A DNA stretch of 39,040 bases, taken from positions 1 to 39,040 of the forward strand of contig CAMWFH010000024.1 in the NCBI GenBank assembly GCA_947173485.1, given 5' to 3'. Positions 7,187 through 15,182 of this stretch are shown one piece after another (the first letter of the stretch is position 1; each line of letters opens with the position of its first letter). The notes below the pieces were generated by a model. It worked only from the letters and a program-made list of their open reading frames with translations, searched no databases and was not told the origin of the DNA. This DNA is from an uncultured Clostridia bacterium. GTDB lineage: Bacteria; Bacillota; Clostridia; Oscillospirales; Oscillospiraceae. A program made the translations under genes and the position numbers.

Positions 7187-8653
7187 TGCTTTCTGAGCTT
7201 GGGATGGATGGTCACCCGGCTTATGGCCCATGGCGATCTTCTTCTCCCGTATCTTCCGGCGGAGCTTACTGTCTGTGAAGTAGACACCGGCGGAGAGAGG
7301 AGCTTGCTCCTGGAAGAGGGCACCCACGCAGTACAGAAGGCGGCTGGTGCTGGACAGCAGCGGCGGGTGGTCGTCCAAGTGGTCAAGGAGATGTTGGGCG
7401 TGCTGGTCGCCCTGGGTCGCTGCCAGTGTGAGCCAATGGACCGCGGCGCCTTTGTCCCGGCGGACACCGTCTCCCAATAGATACAGTTTACCGAGCGCGT
7501 ACTGTGCGTACCGGTCCCCCAGCTCCGCCGACTTCTGGAACCAGCCAACGGCAATGGGGATGTTGCCTAATTTCAGATGGAGCTTGCCAAGGGCATACAT
7601 AGCGCGGGCATCGCCCTCTTCAGCCTTTTGAGTGAGGCGGATGACCTGTTGCAGATCATCCGCCTCTGTTTCATCCTCCCCTTCTGCCGGAGAATATACT
7701 TCCAGATATCCTCCCAGCCGCACTGCCTCTTCTATCACCAGATTTTTGACACGTTTGAGTTCCTTCTGCTGAGAGAGGGGCAGACGTTCCGGCAGGTCCT
7801 CCTTGTAGGTCCGCAGGACCTCCTCCCGCAGCTGGTACCACAGATCATAGGCAGCAGCAACGCGGGGGTCCTTCGCCAGCTCGTCCACGACTTCATCCAC
7901 CAGCGCTTTCAGCGGCGCTCTGAGATAGCCGTACTGTTTCTTGCCGGAAGTGGTCTTCAGTTTCCGAGCGAGCTGCCGCATGAGCTTCTCGATGTGTTCG
8001 TCCTCCAGTGTGCCGGACTGCATCTGCTGGAGCAAGCCAGCCATCACCTCGCCGGCGTCCCGGACCAGCTCATCCCGCCGCTGGGTCTGCTGTTGATAGA
8101 GCTCCGTCAGCTCCTGACGGAAGATGTTTTTGGCCAGCCCGGACTTGATCTTGGCGATGCCCTCCTTGGTCAGGAAGCCGGACTTGCTGTCCGCGCTGTA
8201 GCAGACCATGTGGACGTGGGGATGGTGTCCCTCATCGTGGAAGGCGGCATACCAGCGGAACTGCTCCAGCGGTATCTTCATCGCCTCCGCGATCGTTGGC
8301 GCGTAGGCTCGGAGGAGTGTTTTCCACTGGGCGGCGTTATCATATCCCAGACGGGCAGCGTCCTCCCGACACAGAGAGATGATGGGCAGCCACACGCTGC
8401 CAGGATGGTCCGCGACCTCCTTCGCGATCTTGGACAGTGTCAAAGGTCCGTCCGTGCCATTGAACAGACCGTGGGAACAAGGGCGCTGGGCGATGTAGCC
8501 AACGTAGTTCTCCCGTTTGGCAGTGAGGTCCTCCCGCCCCGGCAGCTCCACTCCCTCGCGAGTCGCGACGTAACGGACATAGTGCCCTAGGTGAGTGGCA
8601 GCGCCCTTCGTCCCCGGTCGGATGTGGGGACACTTGAAGATGACCCGAGGCAT
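7184..8653 (-). CDS. MobL/MobP-type relaxase with C-terminal Sel1 repeats
   Basis: 489 residues. The relaxase nicks oriT and leads the strand into the recipient. The N-terminal domain (about 1-230) has HLGHYVRYVATREGVE and the metal-binding motif HDEGHHPHVHMV at 139-150, where H144, H146 and H148 are the likely metal ligands. Candidate catalytic tyrosines are Y25 and Y28. A helical middle section (about 200-330) is followed by at least two Sel1-like repeats (about 345-430: ARAMYALGKLHLKLGN and AQYALGKLYLLGDG), which usually bind proteins. The C-terminus is basic. GAGAGG lies about 7 nt before the ATG. The MobC-like gene ends 15 bp upstream, so both form the mobilisation operon. Confidence 0.9.
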   Translation of the reverse strand: MPRVIFKCPHIRPGTKGAATHLGHYVRYVATREGVELPGREDLTAKRENYVGYIAQRPCSHGLFNGTDGPLTLSKIAKEVADHPGSVWLPIISLCREDAARLGYDNAAQWKTLLRAYAPTIAEAMKIPLEQFRWYAAFHDEGHHPHVHMVCYSADSKSGFLTKEGIAKIKSGLAKNIFRQELTELYQQQTQRRDELVRDAGEVMAGLLQQMQSGTLEDEHIEKLMRQLARKLKTTSGKKQYGYLRAPLKALVDEVVDELAKDPRVAAAYDLWYQLREEVLRTYKEDLPERLPLSQQKELKRVKNLVIEEAVRLGGYLEVYSPAEGEDETEADDLQQVIRLTQKAEEGDARAMYALGKLHLKLGNIPIAVGWFQKSAELGDRYAQYALGKLYLLGDGVRRDKGAAVHWLTLAATQGDQHAQHLLDHLDDHPPLLSSTSRLLYCVGALFQEQAPLSAGVYFTDSKLRRKIREKKIAMGHKPGDHPSQAQKA

Positions 8654-8668
8654 AGACTGGCCTCTCTG

Positions 8669-9073
8669 TCAACCGCCCCGCTGGTATGCTACAGCTTTGT
8701 CTAACGTGACGCTGCCGTTGGTCTTTTTCACGTTCTGGACGCACCGGCCCCGCAGCTTTTGGAGCTGCTCGTCCGGTATCTCCATCCCCGCCGCCAGGAC
8801 GTTCATCACCATATCTTGTTCCACTGCCAGCTTGAACAACAGACGGCAGATACGGTTTTCTGTATCCTGCACTGTGCCGCGCAGGGCGGACACCAGCGCG
8901 GCGGGCAGATAGGCGGCAGCGTTCTGGCCGGAGATGTATCCGGCGTAGAACCGTATCGCTTTCTCAATGAACTCGTTCTGTGTCTGGCAGTTGTCCAGCG
9001 GGCCCATCTCCTTGACGAGCTGCTGGGTCTCCGGGGATATCCGCAGAGCGAACTTGATCTTTTCTCTGGGCAT
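8669..9073 (-). CDS. MobC-like relaxosome accessory protein
   Basis: 134 residues. The N-terminus (MPREKIKFALRISPETQQLVKEMG) has the beta-strand then helix pattern of a ribbon-helix-helix DNA-binding domain. It continues with QTQNEFIEKAIRFYAGYIS and a helical C-terminal half. Such proteins bind oriT and load the relaxase. An AGGAGG site 5 nt before the ATG at 9073 fixes the start. It lies between the candidate oriT and the relaxase gene, the usual order for a relaxosome operon. Confidence 0.85.
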   Translation of the reverse strand: MPREKIKFALRISPETQQLVKEMGPLDNCQTQNEFIEKAIRFYAGYISGQNAAAYLPAALVSALRGTVQDTENRICRLLFKLAVEQDMVMNVLAAGMEIPDEQLQKLRGRCVQNVKKTNGSVTLDKAVAYQRGG

Positions 9074-9467
9074 GAAAACCTCCTCTTTTCCTCTTGAAAA
9101 TGGCCTGATATCCCCGCCGGGACCCCGCAAGAGCCGGGCAACGGCGGGGATATCTCTGCGACAGACCCCCGCATAGACCCCAGGGGCCATATCCTGACCC
9201 CCGCGCAAAATGCCCCGACCCGCGTTGCGGGGCGGTGTACACCGGCTGGGGGGCGCTGTGTGACCCCCGGCCTTTATCCTGCTATAAAATCTACCGTCCA
9301 TCGCCGGGGCCAGACCAAGGAGGTAGACCCTCCGCTCTTTGCGCCACAGGGGGCGCACGTCCGGCGCAGTGGTCTGGTGGGGCAGGGACGCTGCCCCGCC
9401 CGGAGAGGCGGCACACAGGGCAGCACAGGGGCAACAGTGGGGCTGTGCGGCAGAGCTGGTCTGCATC
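9074..9467. other. Candidate oriT region (394 bp without a gene)
   Basis: No gene fits here. A perfect 13-bp inverted repeat (9107-9119 with 9142-9154, 22-bp spacer) lies just upstream of the MobC-like gene. The motif GACCCC(C)GC recurs at 9121, 9164 and 9196, and smaller inverted repeats such as GCCCCG/CGGGGC occur at 9212-9233. Inverted repeats and iterated motifs beside relaxase genes are typical of oriT. The nic site cannot be fixed from sequence alone. Confidence 0.5.
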
Positions 9468-10232
9468 TCACATCGTAGGCTGGGTGGGCAGCGTCATATC
9501 CTCCGCCAGGCATTGGGCGCTGTGCTCTTTCAGCGTCTGTCCGGTCTGCTGCTGGCAGTAGGCGTCCATCTTCCGCAGCAGCGTTGCCTTCTCTACGGCG
9601 TTGAGGCGATATGCCACCGCCTCTTCCCGCCCATCCGCCCAGTGCAGGTCGACCTCCAGCTCATCGCAGACCTGCCCGGAGACCATGTCGTAGTTGGCGT
9701 AGACGTTCAGGGTATCATCGTTCTCGCCGGTGCAGACATGCGTACCAAACACTGCATCCACGTCGAAGCAGACCTCCATATAAAAATTTAGGAGAGGACC
9801 TATCTCGCTGAGTTCCTCCGCGAAAGAGATGTCCCGTGCGGAGAGGTGGCCCGCCGAGGCGATCTCCTTGCCGTCCAGCTCGTCTAAGGACCGGACCATA
9901 TACTGTTCCGGCCTAAGACAGCTCTTCTGGTACGCATGGCAGACAGCAGTGGAAACATCCTGCATAGACCAAGTCCTCCATCCACCGGCGGCATCCACGA
10001 TGGATACTTCCTGCCCGTCAAAGTCCAGGTCGAATACACCAATGACTTTACCGGGGTCCTCCAGCCGGAGCGTTGCCAGCTGGTCATACTGCTCCGCAGT
10101 GATCGCTCCCAGACCGTCAATAGACCTTTGGAGAGGGGCAGCAGTATCGAGCCCCTGCTCCTGCCGCAGATACCGGCGCAGATAATTCGCGACACTCAGG
10201 AAGTCTCTGCCTTGGTCCAGGCGGAAGGACAC
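9468..10232 (-). CDS. Hypothetical ICE protein
   Basis: About 254 residues, with no signal peptide or membrane segment. It is acidic, with a run of beta-strand-like segments: VIGVFDLDFDGQEVSIVDAAGG, then YMVRSLDELDGKEIASAG and LNVYANYDMVSGQVCDELEVDLHW. The last 40 residues are helical (AVEKATLLRKMDAYCQQQTG). I do not recognise a named family, although similar proteins are common cargo between mobilisation and channel genes of clostridial ICEs. The GTG at 10232 is preferred because AAAGGCGG lies 8 nt upstream; an in-frame GTG at 10253 is the alternative. That ribosome site lies inside a hairpin (10240-10264). Confidence 0.7.
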   Translation of the reverse strand: MSFRLDQGRDFLSVANYLRRYLRQEQGLDTAAPLQRSIDGLGAITAEQYDQLATLRLEDPGKVIGVFDLDFDGQEVSIVDAAGGWRTWSMQDVSTAVCHAYQKSCLRPEQYMVRSLDELDGKEIASAGHLSARDISFAEELSEIGPLLNFYMEVCFDVDAVFGTHVCTGENDDTLNVYANYDMVSGQVCDELEVDLHWADGREEAVAYRLNAVEKATLLRKMDAYCQQQTGQTLKEHSAQCLAEDMTLPTQPTM

Positions 10233-10239
10233 CTTTGTG

Positions 10240-10264
10240 CCGCCTTTCCGCACACGAAAGGCGG
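10240..10264 (-). promoter_or_regulatory. mRNA hairpin covering a ribosome site
   Basis: A perfect 9-bp stem (10256-10264 with 10240-10248) and a 7-nt loop lie just before the GTG at 10232. Its 3' arm, GAAAGGCGG, is the only good Shine-Dalgarno match for that start. If the start is right, folding would hide the ribosome site. There is no T-run, so it is not a normal terminator. Confidence 0.5.
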
Positions 10265-10292
10265 TACATCTTTGCGCGTTCTCTATCGCCGC

Positions 10293-10490
10293 CTACTCCG
10301 CCAAGCGCTCTGCGGCGATACGTTCCCGGATCTCCCGCCGCGTTTCCGGCGGGACCAGCTCCACATAGAGTTCCGTGAGCGCATCCTGCATCCGCTCTTC
10401 CAGGGTGAGGCCCTGTTCTGCCAGTGCAGAGGTCAGGGCCTCCAGCTTATGCTCATGCAACCGCAGCTCCACTTGCACGGCGCCGCTCAT
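10293..10490 (-). CDS. Small hypothetical ICE protein
   Basis: 65 residues, with a beta-strand start (AVQVELRLHEHKLEAL) followed by helices (LEERMQDALTELYVELVPPETRREIRERIAAE). The layout resembles a small ribbon-helix-helix-like or dimeric regulator protein. It is clearly similar to the 92-residue protein just upstream (LYxxxVPxxxRxxI pattern), so the two look like diverged duplicates. Its ATG overlaps the upstream stop by 4 bp (ATGA), and GAGAGG lies about 7 nt before it. The function is unknown. Confidence 0.75.
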   Translation of the reverse strand: MSGAVQVELRLHEHKLEALTSALAEQGLTLEERMQDALTELYVELVPPETRREIRERIAAERLAE

Positions 10491-10765
10491 ACACTGTCCT
10501 CTCTCCCGTCATTTACAGGAGCGGCTGCCGGTCCAGGCACAGCGGTCTTAGACCGGCTGGGCCGGGGCGGGCGCTTGGGCCGGGATGCAGACACGACCTT
10601 GGCGTCCAGATATTCCCGCACCGCCTCCGGCACCGTCCGCTCATAGAGCAGTCCCAGTGCCTCCTCCATCTTGCTCTGCACTGTGCTGTCCTCCTTTGCC
10701 AGGTAGAACGCCAGCGCACACATCCTCTCGCTGTCCAGCGACAATGTGAGCTCGCTCTTTTCCAT
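10487..10765 (-). CDS. Small hypothetical ICE protein, paralogue of its neighbour
   Basis: 92 residues. Residues 1-55 (SELTLSLDSERMCALAFYLAKED, then MEEALGLLYERTVPEAVREYLDAK) match the neighbouring 65-residue protein in layout. It adds a basic, Pro-rich tail (PKRPPRPSRSK) that may bind DNA or protein. It resembles small uncharacterised families that are common in clostridial ICEs; I think of DUF6103 but cannot confirm it. It is translated ahead of the 65-residue protein with a 4-bp overlap. Confidence 0.75.
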   Translation of the reverse strand: MEKSELTLSLDSERMCALAFYLAKEDSTVQSKMEEALGLLYERTVPEAVREYLDAKVVSASRPKRPPRPSRSKTAVPGPAAAPVNDGREDSV

Positions 10766-10778
10766 CGTATGCTCCCTT

Positions 10779-11354
10779 CTATCCCATCACGGGCCCCATG
10801 GCCCGCTCAGCCTCCATGAACGCGTCGTAAGCATTGCTGAAACGCACCAACTCCTCCGGCGCTGCGCCTGAGAGCACCACCTCGATAGCATCTGTCCCGC
10901 AGCGGACCTCCCGCACTCTTGCGTCCAGCAGAGCGGCGAAGTCTTCCCGCCCATAAGGTGTCAACGCAGTGAGGTGTTCCAAGGGGCAGGGACAGTCCGG
11001 TGCATCCTCGTGTATCAGGACGGTAGGCCCATGTGTTCCCCAACCGTCCAGCACATCCCGGAGGCGTGTGTCCTCATCCAGCATACAGTCCTGCATCCTG
11101 GCGATGATGCCGCCCCTGTAGATGAAGTCCTCCGACTGCTGGAAGGTGTCGTTGTCCAGCCGGACAGCGGTGAGGGCCTTTTCATAGACCGTCAGGACAG
11201 TGTCCTTCGGAGCGCCATACTTGAACACATGGAGGCCCAGGTCGCCGAAGTAGTAGGTGGTCCGCTCACTCTCTGGGACGTGATACAGCTCCTCATAGGT
11301 GGCCACCAGCTGCGCCGTTTTGTACGAGGTCATAGGGTCGATGGTGTAGGTCAT
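10779..11354 (-). CDS. Hypothetical ICE protein
   Basis: 191 residues, acidic and soluble. Visible segments are YTIDPMTSYKTAQLVATYEELYHV, TTYYFGDLGLHVFKYGAP, then VRLDNDTFQQSEDFIYRGG and a helical end (FSNAYDAFMEAERAMG). I do not recognise a family, and no catalytic motif stands out. It starts 15 bp after the stop of the M23 peptidase gene and is followed 13 bp later by the 92-residue protein, so all belong to one operon. Confidence 0.7.
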   Translation of the reverse strand: MTYTIDPMTSYKTAQLVATYEELYHVPESERTTYYFGDLGLHVFKYGAPKDTVLTVYEKALTAVRLDNDTFQQSEDFIYRGGIIARMQDCMLDEDTRLRDVLDGWGTHGPTVLIHEDAPDCPCPLEHLTALTPYGREDFAALLDARVREVRCGTDAIEVVLSGAAPEELVRFSNAYDAFMEAERAMGPVMG

Positions 11355-11369
11355 GTCGTGTTCCTCCTA

Positions 11370-12269
11370 TCATGGCAGATATTTGCGCGGCTCTGTGCGC
11401 TCTCCGTTGACGCGCACCTCGAAGTGGAGGTGCGGACCGGTGGAGCGTCCGGTAGAACCGGAGAGGGCGATCACGTCCCCGGCCTCCACGGTCTGGCCCT
11501 GCCTAGCCAGCAGCTGGGAGCAGTGGCCGTAGAGAGTGACCAGGCCGTTCCCGTGGTCGAGCATCACATAGTAGCCGTAGCCGGCTTTGTTATAGGTGGA
11601 TGTGACGACGGTCCCCGGCAGGGCGGCGCGGATAGGCGTCCCTGTGGGCACGGCCAGGTCGATGCCGCTGTGCCCGCTGGGCCTGCCGGTGATGGGGTCC
11701 AGCCGCCAGCCGAACTCCGAGGTGACGAGCCCTCGCCAGCCTTTCCCGATGGGAGAGCAGACGCCGTCCGCGCCAACATAGGGCACGGAAGTCAACAGGC
11801 GGTATACGCTGTTCGCGATCTGCCGCTGCTCCTGAGTGACCTGGATGCCCAAGCCGGCGCGGATGTTCTCATAGATGTCCTCCGTGTCTGCCGCAGCCTC
11901 AAAGCAGTCCAGGAACGTCGGGATATCCGGTGGAGCGTCCGCACCGAAGTGCAGGGCGTAAAAAATGGCCTTGACGAGAGATCCGTCAAGGCCGGGACCC
12001 AGCCGGTCCTCCAAGAGGACGAGCCAGGAGCGCATATCTTCTATCTGAGTACGATATCCCTTCGGCACATCCGCCGGGATAGGCCGGTCACTGAAGCACA
12101 GGTCCGCGATGGAGAGGCTGCTCCCAGCGATAGACACGAAAGAGCAGAGCAGGGCCGCGGCCAGGATGAGCGGGGAGAGGACGGCCGCGACGGCCCAGCC
12201 CACCACTTTCCGGCCCCGCTCGTCTGCCGCTAAAGCGGCGGCTTTGGCCAGCAGGAGCGTGTTAGCCAA
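11370..12269 (-). CDS. Membrane-bound M23 metallopeptidase of the mating channel
   Basis: 299 residues. One membrane segment lies at about residues 24-48 (VGWAVAAVLSPLILAAALL). A helical middle section (60-165) has a lytic-transglycosylase-like look but no certain catalytic residue. The M23 domain (about 180-295) has all metal ligands: H200 and D204 (HSGID) and the HLH of GPHLHFEV (H280, H282). It probably opens peptidoglycan locally for assembly of the conjugation channel, the role of VirB1-like or CwlT proteins. The TTG start has GGGAGG about 8 nt upstream and overlaps the ankyrin-like gene by 8 bp. Confidence 0.9.
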   Translation of the reverse strand: MANTLLLAKAAALAADERGRKVVGWAVAAVLSPLILAAALLCSFVSIAGSSLSIADLCFSDRPIPADVPKGYRTQIEDMRSWLVLLEDRLGPGLDGSLVKAIFYALHFGADAPPDIPTFLDCFEAAADTEDIYENIRAGLGIQVTQEQRQIANSVYRLLTSVPYVGADGVCSPIGKGWRGLVTSEFGWRLDPITGRPSGHSGIDLAVPTGTPIRAALPGTVVTSTYNKAGYGYYVMLDHGNGLVTLYGHCSQLLARQGQTVEAGDVIALSGSTGRSTGPHLHFEVRVNGERTEPRKYLP

Positions 12270-12735
12270 AGGTCATCCCTCCCGCTCCCCGGGCGGGGGC
12301 CTGTCCCCACTTCGACCAGTAGTCCGTCAATGCCTGTAGGGTGTCCTCATGACCAGAGCATGGATGTCCCTGGGCCCACTGTTGGTAGGCATCGAAGTCC
12401 ATGCCGCCGTTCAGCAGCAGCTCGGCTACTTCCACTGCGTCGTTCTCGATGCAGGCGTGGAGGGCGGCGTAGTCATCCAGCGCCACCCACATCCGCTTTT
12501 TCAGAAGGAGCTCGGCCATCCAGCTGTCTTGTCCGCCGTAGGTCAGCATATGCAGCGTCCTCGCGGCACTAGTCCCGCCGGAGATGCCCTTCTCCACCAG
12601 CGTAGATAACGTGCGAAAGTCTTTGTCCGCGACGATCTGCTCCAGGAGACGAGATGGCGCGGCGGCGATCTGCGCCTCGCTGCACTGCCGGATGATCTCC
12701 TTGGCGATATAGCGGTGTTCCGTGATGATATCCAT
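12262..12735 (-). CDS. Ankyrin-repeat-like ICE protein
   Basis: 157 residues. The section from about 55 to 140 shows helix pairs typical of ankyrin units: LSTLVEKGISGGTSAARTLH, WMAELLLKKRMWVALDDYAALH and AVEVAELLLNGGMDFDAY. The N-terminus (MDIITEHRYIAKEIIRQCSE) is helical. Ankyrin proteins usually bind other proteins, and no partner can be named here. AGGAGG lies 7 nt before the ATG at 12735, which excludes a longer start. A terminator follows the upstream XRE gene, so a promoter for the channel operon segment should lie at 12736-12771. Confidence 0.75.
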   Translation of the reverse strand: MDIITEHRYIAKEIIRQCSEAQIAAAPSRLLEQIVADKDFRTLSTLVEKGISGGTSAARTLHMLTYGGQDSWMAELLLKKRMWVALDDYAALHACIENDAVEVAELLLNGGMDFDAYQQWAQGHPCSGHEDTLQALTDYWSKWGQAPARGAGGMTFG

Positions 12736-12771
12736 TTCGTAGCCTCCTCTGATTGGTACGATCACGCAACA

Positions 12772-12804
12772 AAAAGCTGCCTTATCCAAGATAAAGCAGC
12801 TTTT
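12772..12804 (-). terminator. Intrinsic terminator after the XRE gene
   Basis: A 15-bp stem with one mismatch (12772-12786 with 12790-12804) and a 3-nt loop has A- and T-rich ends, so it can work in both directions. It ends XRE transcription 3 bp after that gene's stop. Confidence 0.85.
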
Positions 12805-12807
12805 GCG

Positions 12808-13053
12808 TCAATATTTGAATAGTTCCTCGTAAGTCGTCCCGAGAGCCTCTTTGATCGCGCGGAGCTGTGCGGCTTGTATGTGCTGGATACCGCGTTCGAT
12901 CTTCACCAAAGTCTCCCTTGTGATCTCGACCCCATCGAGCTGTAGTTTCCGCACCAGCTCTGTTTGTCCAATGCCGCAGCTGATCCGTATATTCCGGATA
13001 TTTTGACCAATGTGAATCTTGTCCTGCTTTATCTTCTGTTCTTCCACGACCAT
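12808..13053 (-). CDS. XRE-family HTH regulator
   Basis: 81 residues. The HTH spans residues 14-70: IGQNIRNIRISCGIGQTELVRKLQ, VEITRETLVKIERG, then AAQLRAIKEALGTTYEELF. It resembles the XRE protein at 26927-27163 in length, N-terminal extension and layout, so both may stem from one family of ICE regulators. The ATG at 13053 has AGGAGG only 1 nt away; a GTG two codons later (13047) has better spacing. It is divergent from a small plus-strand gene, with a palindrome between them that could be its operator. Confidence 0.85.
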   Translation of the reverse strand: MVVEEQKIKQDKIHIGQNIRNIRISCGIGQTELVRKLQLDGVEITRETLVKIERGIQHIQAAQLRAIKEALGTTYEELFKY

Positions 13054-13088
13054 GCCTCCTGACCGAACCAGGACCAGCCCTTTTGCCC

Positions 13089-13134
13089 TTGATTTTACCG
13101 GGAAACCATGCTATGATGGGACCAGAACTGGTCC
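13089..13134 (+). promoter_or_regulatory. Promoter with overlapping palindromic operator
   Basis: TTGATT (13089-13094) and TATGAT (13112-13117) are spaced by 17 bp. Just after the -10 lies the palindrome GGACCAG-AA-CTGGTCC (13119-13134), at the expected start of transcription. A bound repressor there would block the promoter. The divergent XRE protein is the likely ligand. Confidence 0.65.
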
Positions 13135-13154
13135 AGTCGGAGGAGGGAATGGAT

Positions 13155-13340
13155 ATGAAAAAGATAACAATCACCGTAGACGACTATCTGTATAACTTTT
13201 ATAGCAGGGTCGGAAAAGCGGCGGGAGGGCTCCCGCCGGAAAAAGTCATGGCAGATGCACTGTTCAAGCTGGCCGGAGAACTGTCGCTCAATGCCATCCA
13301 CAAAAAAGAGCGCACAAATGACACAGAGCATCAAAACTAA
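13155..13340 (+). CDS. Small conserved ICE protein, RHH- or antitoxin-like
   Basis: 61 residues. It starts with a beta-strand (MKKITITVDDYLYNFY), then helices (RVGKAAGG, then PEKVMADALFKLAGELSLNAIHKK). The layout fits a ribbon-helix-helix protein. AGGAGGG lies 8 nt before the ATG at 13155; an ATG at 13149 is the alternative. It has its own promoter and is divergent from the XRE gene, so it is a paired regulator unit inside the minus-strand channel operon. No toxin gene adjoins it, so antitoxin function is only a guess. Confidence 0.7.
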   Translation: MKKITITVDDYLYNFYSRVGKAAGGLPPEKVMADALFKLAGELSLNAIHKKERTNDTEHQN

Positions 13341-13355
13341 GCTGTTGGGTCCTTA

Positions 13356-15182
13356 TCACCTTCCTCCCGCCTCCCCGAACAGTCTTTCTTTGTAGGGCGG
13401 TGCATGGACCTCCAGGAGATAGCGCTCGTTGCCGCACTTGTAGAGGCAGACGCCCCTTTGGGGACAGCGTATCAGCTCGAACTCGGAGGGTCCCAGTTGG
13501 AGGTTGTCCATATAGAACCGCTTGTCCACGCTGCCGGCGTTGAAGAGGAACTGGTGGGTGGGGATGGCAAAGAGGGGCCGGGTCAGCTCCCGGATGCCCT
13601 CCACGTCGAAGTCCTCCAGGTTCTGGCTGGCTAGGATGAGGGCGCTCTCCTTCTTGCGCACGCGTTTCAGCATATTGCGGATATACTCTATGGTGGTCAC
13701 GTTGGAGAGCCAGATGTACAGCTCGTCCAGGGTGGCCACCGTGTTCCCTGCGGTCAGCAGCTTGTCGCTGAGGTAGGACAGGACATTGAAGAGCATGGCG
13801 TCCTTGACGTTCCGGCTGGCCTGGAGGAGGCCCTTCACACCGAAGACCAGGAAACGGGAGCTGGTGATATTGGTGTGCCCGTTGAAGAACTTGCTCTCTG
13901 CGCCCCGGCACATGGAGCGGAGGCCCAGCAGGACCTCCTGGAGCACTTCCTTTGGATACAGCGGGTCCTGCTCCTTCTCATAGTGCCGGAAAGCGTCCTC
14001 CATCACGTCATAGAGGTCCGAGAGGACGGGGAACTCTGTGGGGACCATGGACCGGAAGTCCGTGCGGTCGCTGATGCCCCACTTCTCATACAGCCGCTCC
14101 AGCATCAGCTCTATGGTGTCGATGTGCCGGTCTGAGAAGTCCTTATAGGCCCGGAAAAAATCCTTGAGGAAGGAGATGTGCTGGCTGAGGCGGGTCCGCT
14201 GCCGGAAAGCAACGGGAGCCTCCGGGTCATCCTCCCCATCCGTGTCCCACAGCTTGGGCTCTAGTGGGTTGATAATGTACTGCCCGCTCATGAGGTCAGC
14301 GAAGCACCCGCCCAAGTTGGCGCACAGGTCGACGAGCTCATGCTCCGGGTCCAGGCAGAGGACGGACTTGCCGCTCTCCAGGATGTTGCAGAGGAGGAGC
14401 TTGAGGAGATAGCTCTTGCCCTGGCCGGAGTTGCCCAGGATGAGGACGCTGGCAGTGGTCTTGTCCTCGGCCCGGCGGTCTAAGTCCACGATGATGTTGG
14501 CCCCATAGCGGTCCCTGCCGATGTAGAAGCCCTTGGGGTCAGTCTTGCCGGAGTAGTTGAAAGGGAACAGGTCTGCCACGCTGGAGGCGGGGAGGACCCG
14601 CTCGTACAGGGAGCCGAAGACATTGCTCCCCGCAGGATTGGCAGATAAAAAGCCCTCCCGCTGGCGGAGGAGGATGCGGTCGGCGCTGAGCTTGGAGCGG
14701 GTCAGTTCGGCGGTCACATCGTCCCGGAGGGCGCGGAGGCCGTCTGCATCTTTGGCACACAGCTCTATGAACACGGCGCAGTGGACCAGGGGCTCCCGGT
14801 CCCGGTGCATGGCGGTGATGAGAGCGGCCACGTCCTGGAGGTCGGCCTCGGCGGTGATGCTCCGTTTCATATCGTTGACACCGCGCTCCATCCGGCTACG
14901 GTTGGCGGCGTTGTGGAGGATGGCCGCTTCCTCGGCAGGGGCGACCTGGCGGGCGTAGATATGCAGGGTCACGCCGTCCTTCTCCCCCAGGTGCCGCAGG
15001 AGGGCCAGCTCTTCGGTGGTGGTGGGGTAGCCCCGGAGGGCCAGGGCGCAGCGATAGGTGCTGCCCAGGATATAACTGTCCGTGTGGAAGCGCACGGCGG
15101 CGGGAGCGACCATATCCAAGAAGTCCTTGGGGGGCGGGGATGTGGTGGCCCGCCCTTTTTTCTTCGTCTGTTTTTTAGCCAT
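13356..15182 (-). CDS. VirB4/TraE-type conjugation ATPase
   Basis: 608 residues. The N-terminus is basic (MAKKQTKKKGR) and the first 240 residues form the VirB4 N-domain. The ATPase domain has Walker A GNSGQGKS at about 250-257, DPEHELVDLC after it, and late motifs such as TLDELYIWLSNV (Walker B region, about 475) and LILASQNLEDF. It powers assembly and action of the type IV secretion channel at the membrane. The start is chosen at the second ATG (15182), about 9 nt after GGAGG; the first ATG is at 15188. It overlaps the upstream 192-residue protein gene by 8 bp. Confidence 0.95.
   Translation of the reverse strand: MAKKQTKKKGRATTSPPPKDFLDMVAPAAVRFHTDSYILGSTYRCALALRGYPTTTEELALLRHLGEKDGVTLHIYARQVAPAEEAAILHNAANRSRMERGVNDMKRSITAEADLQDVAALITAMHRDREPLVHCAVFIELCAKDADGLRALRDDVTAELTRSKLSADRILLRQREGFLSANPAGSNVFGSLYERVLPASSVADLFPFNYSGKTDPKGFYIGRDRYGANIIVDLDRRAEDKTTASVLILGNSGQGKSYLLKLLLCNILESGKSVLCLDPEHELVDLCANLGGCFADLMSGQYIINPLEPKLWDTDGEDDPEAPVAFRQRTRLSQHISFLKDFFRAYKDFSDRHIDTIELMLERLYEKWGISDRTDFRSMVPTEFPVLSDLYDVMEDAFRHYEKEQDPLYPKEVLQEVLLGLRSMCRGAESKFFNGHTNITSSRFLVFGVKGLLQASRNVKDAMLFNVLSYLSDKLLTAGNTVATLDELYIWLSNVTTIEYIRNMLKRVRKKESALILASQNLEDFDVEGIRELTRPLFAIPTHQFLFNAGSVDKRFYMDNLQLGPSEFELIRCPQRGVCLYKCGNERYLLEVHAPPYKERLFGEAGGR

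Noticed and set aside
13155..13340. Toxin-antitoxin pair with the XRE gene
   Set aside because: Both proteins look like DNA-binding proteins; neither shows a toxin motif.
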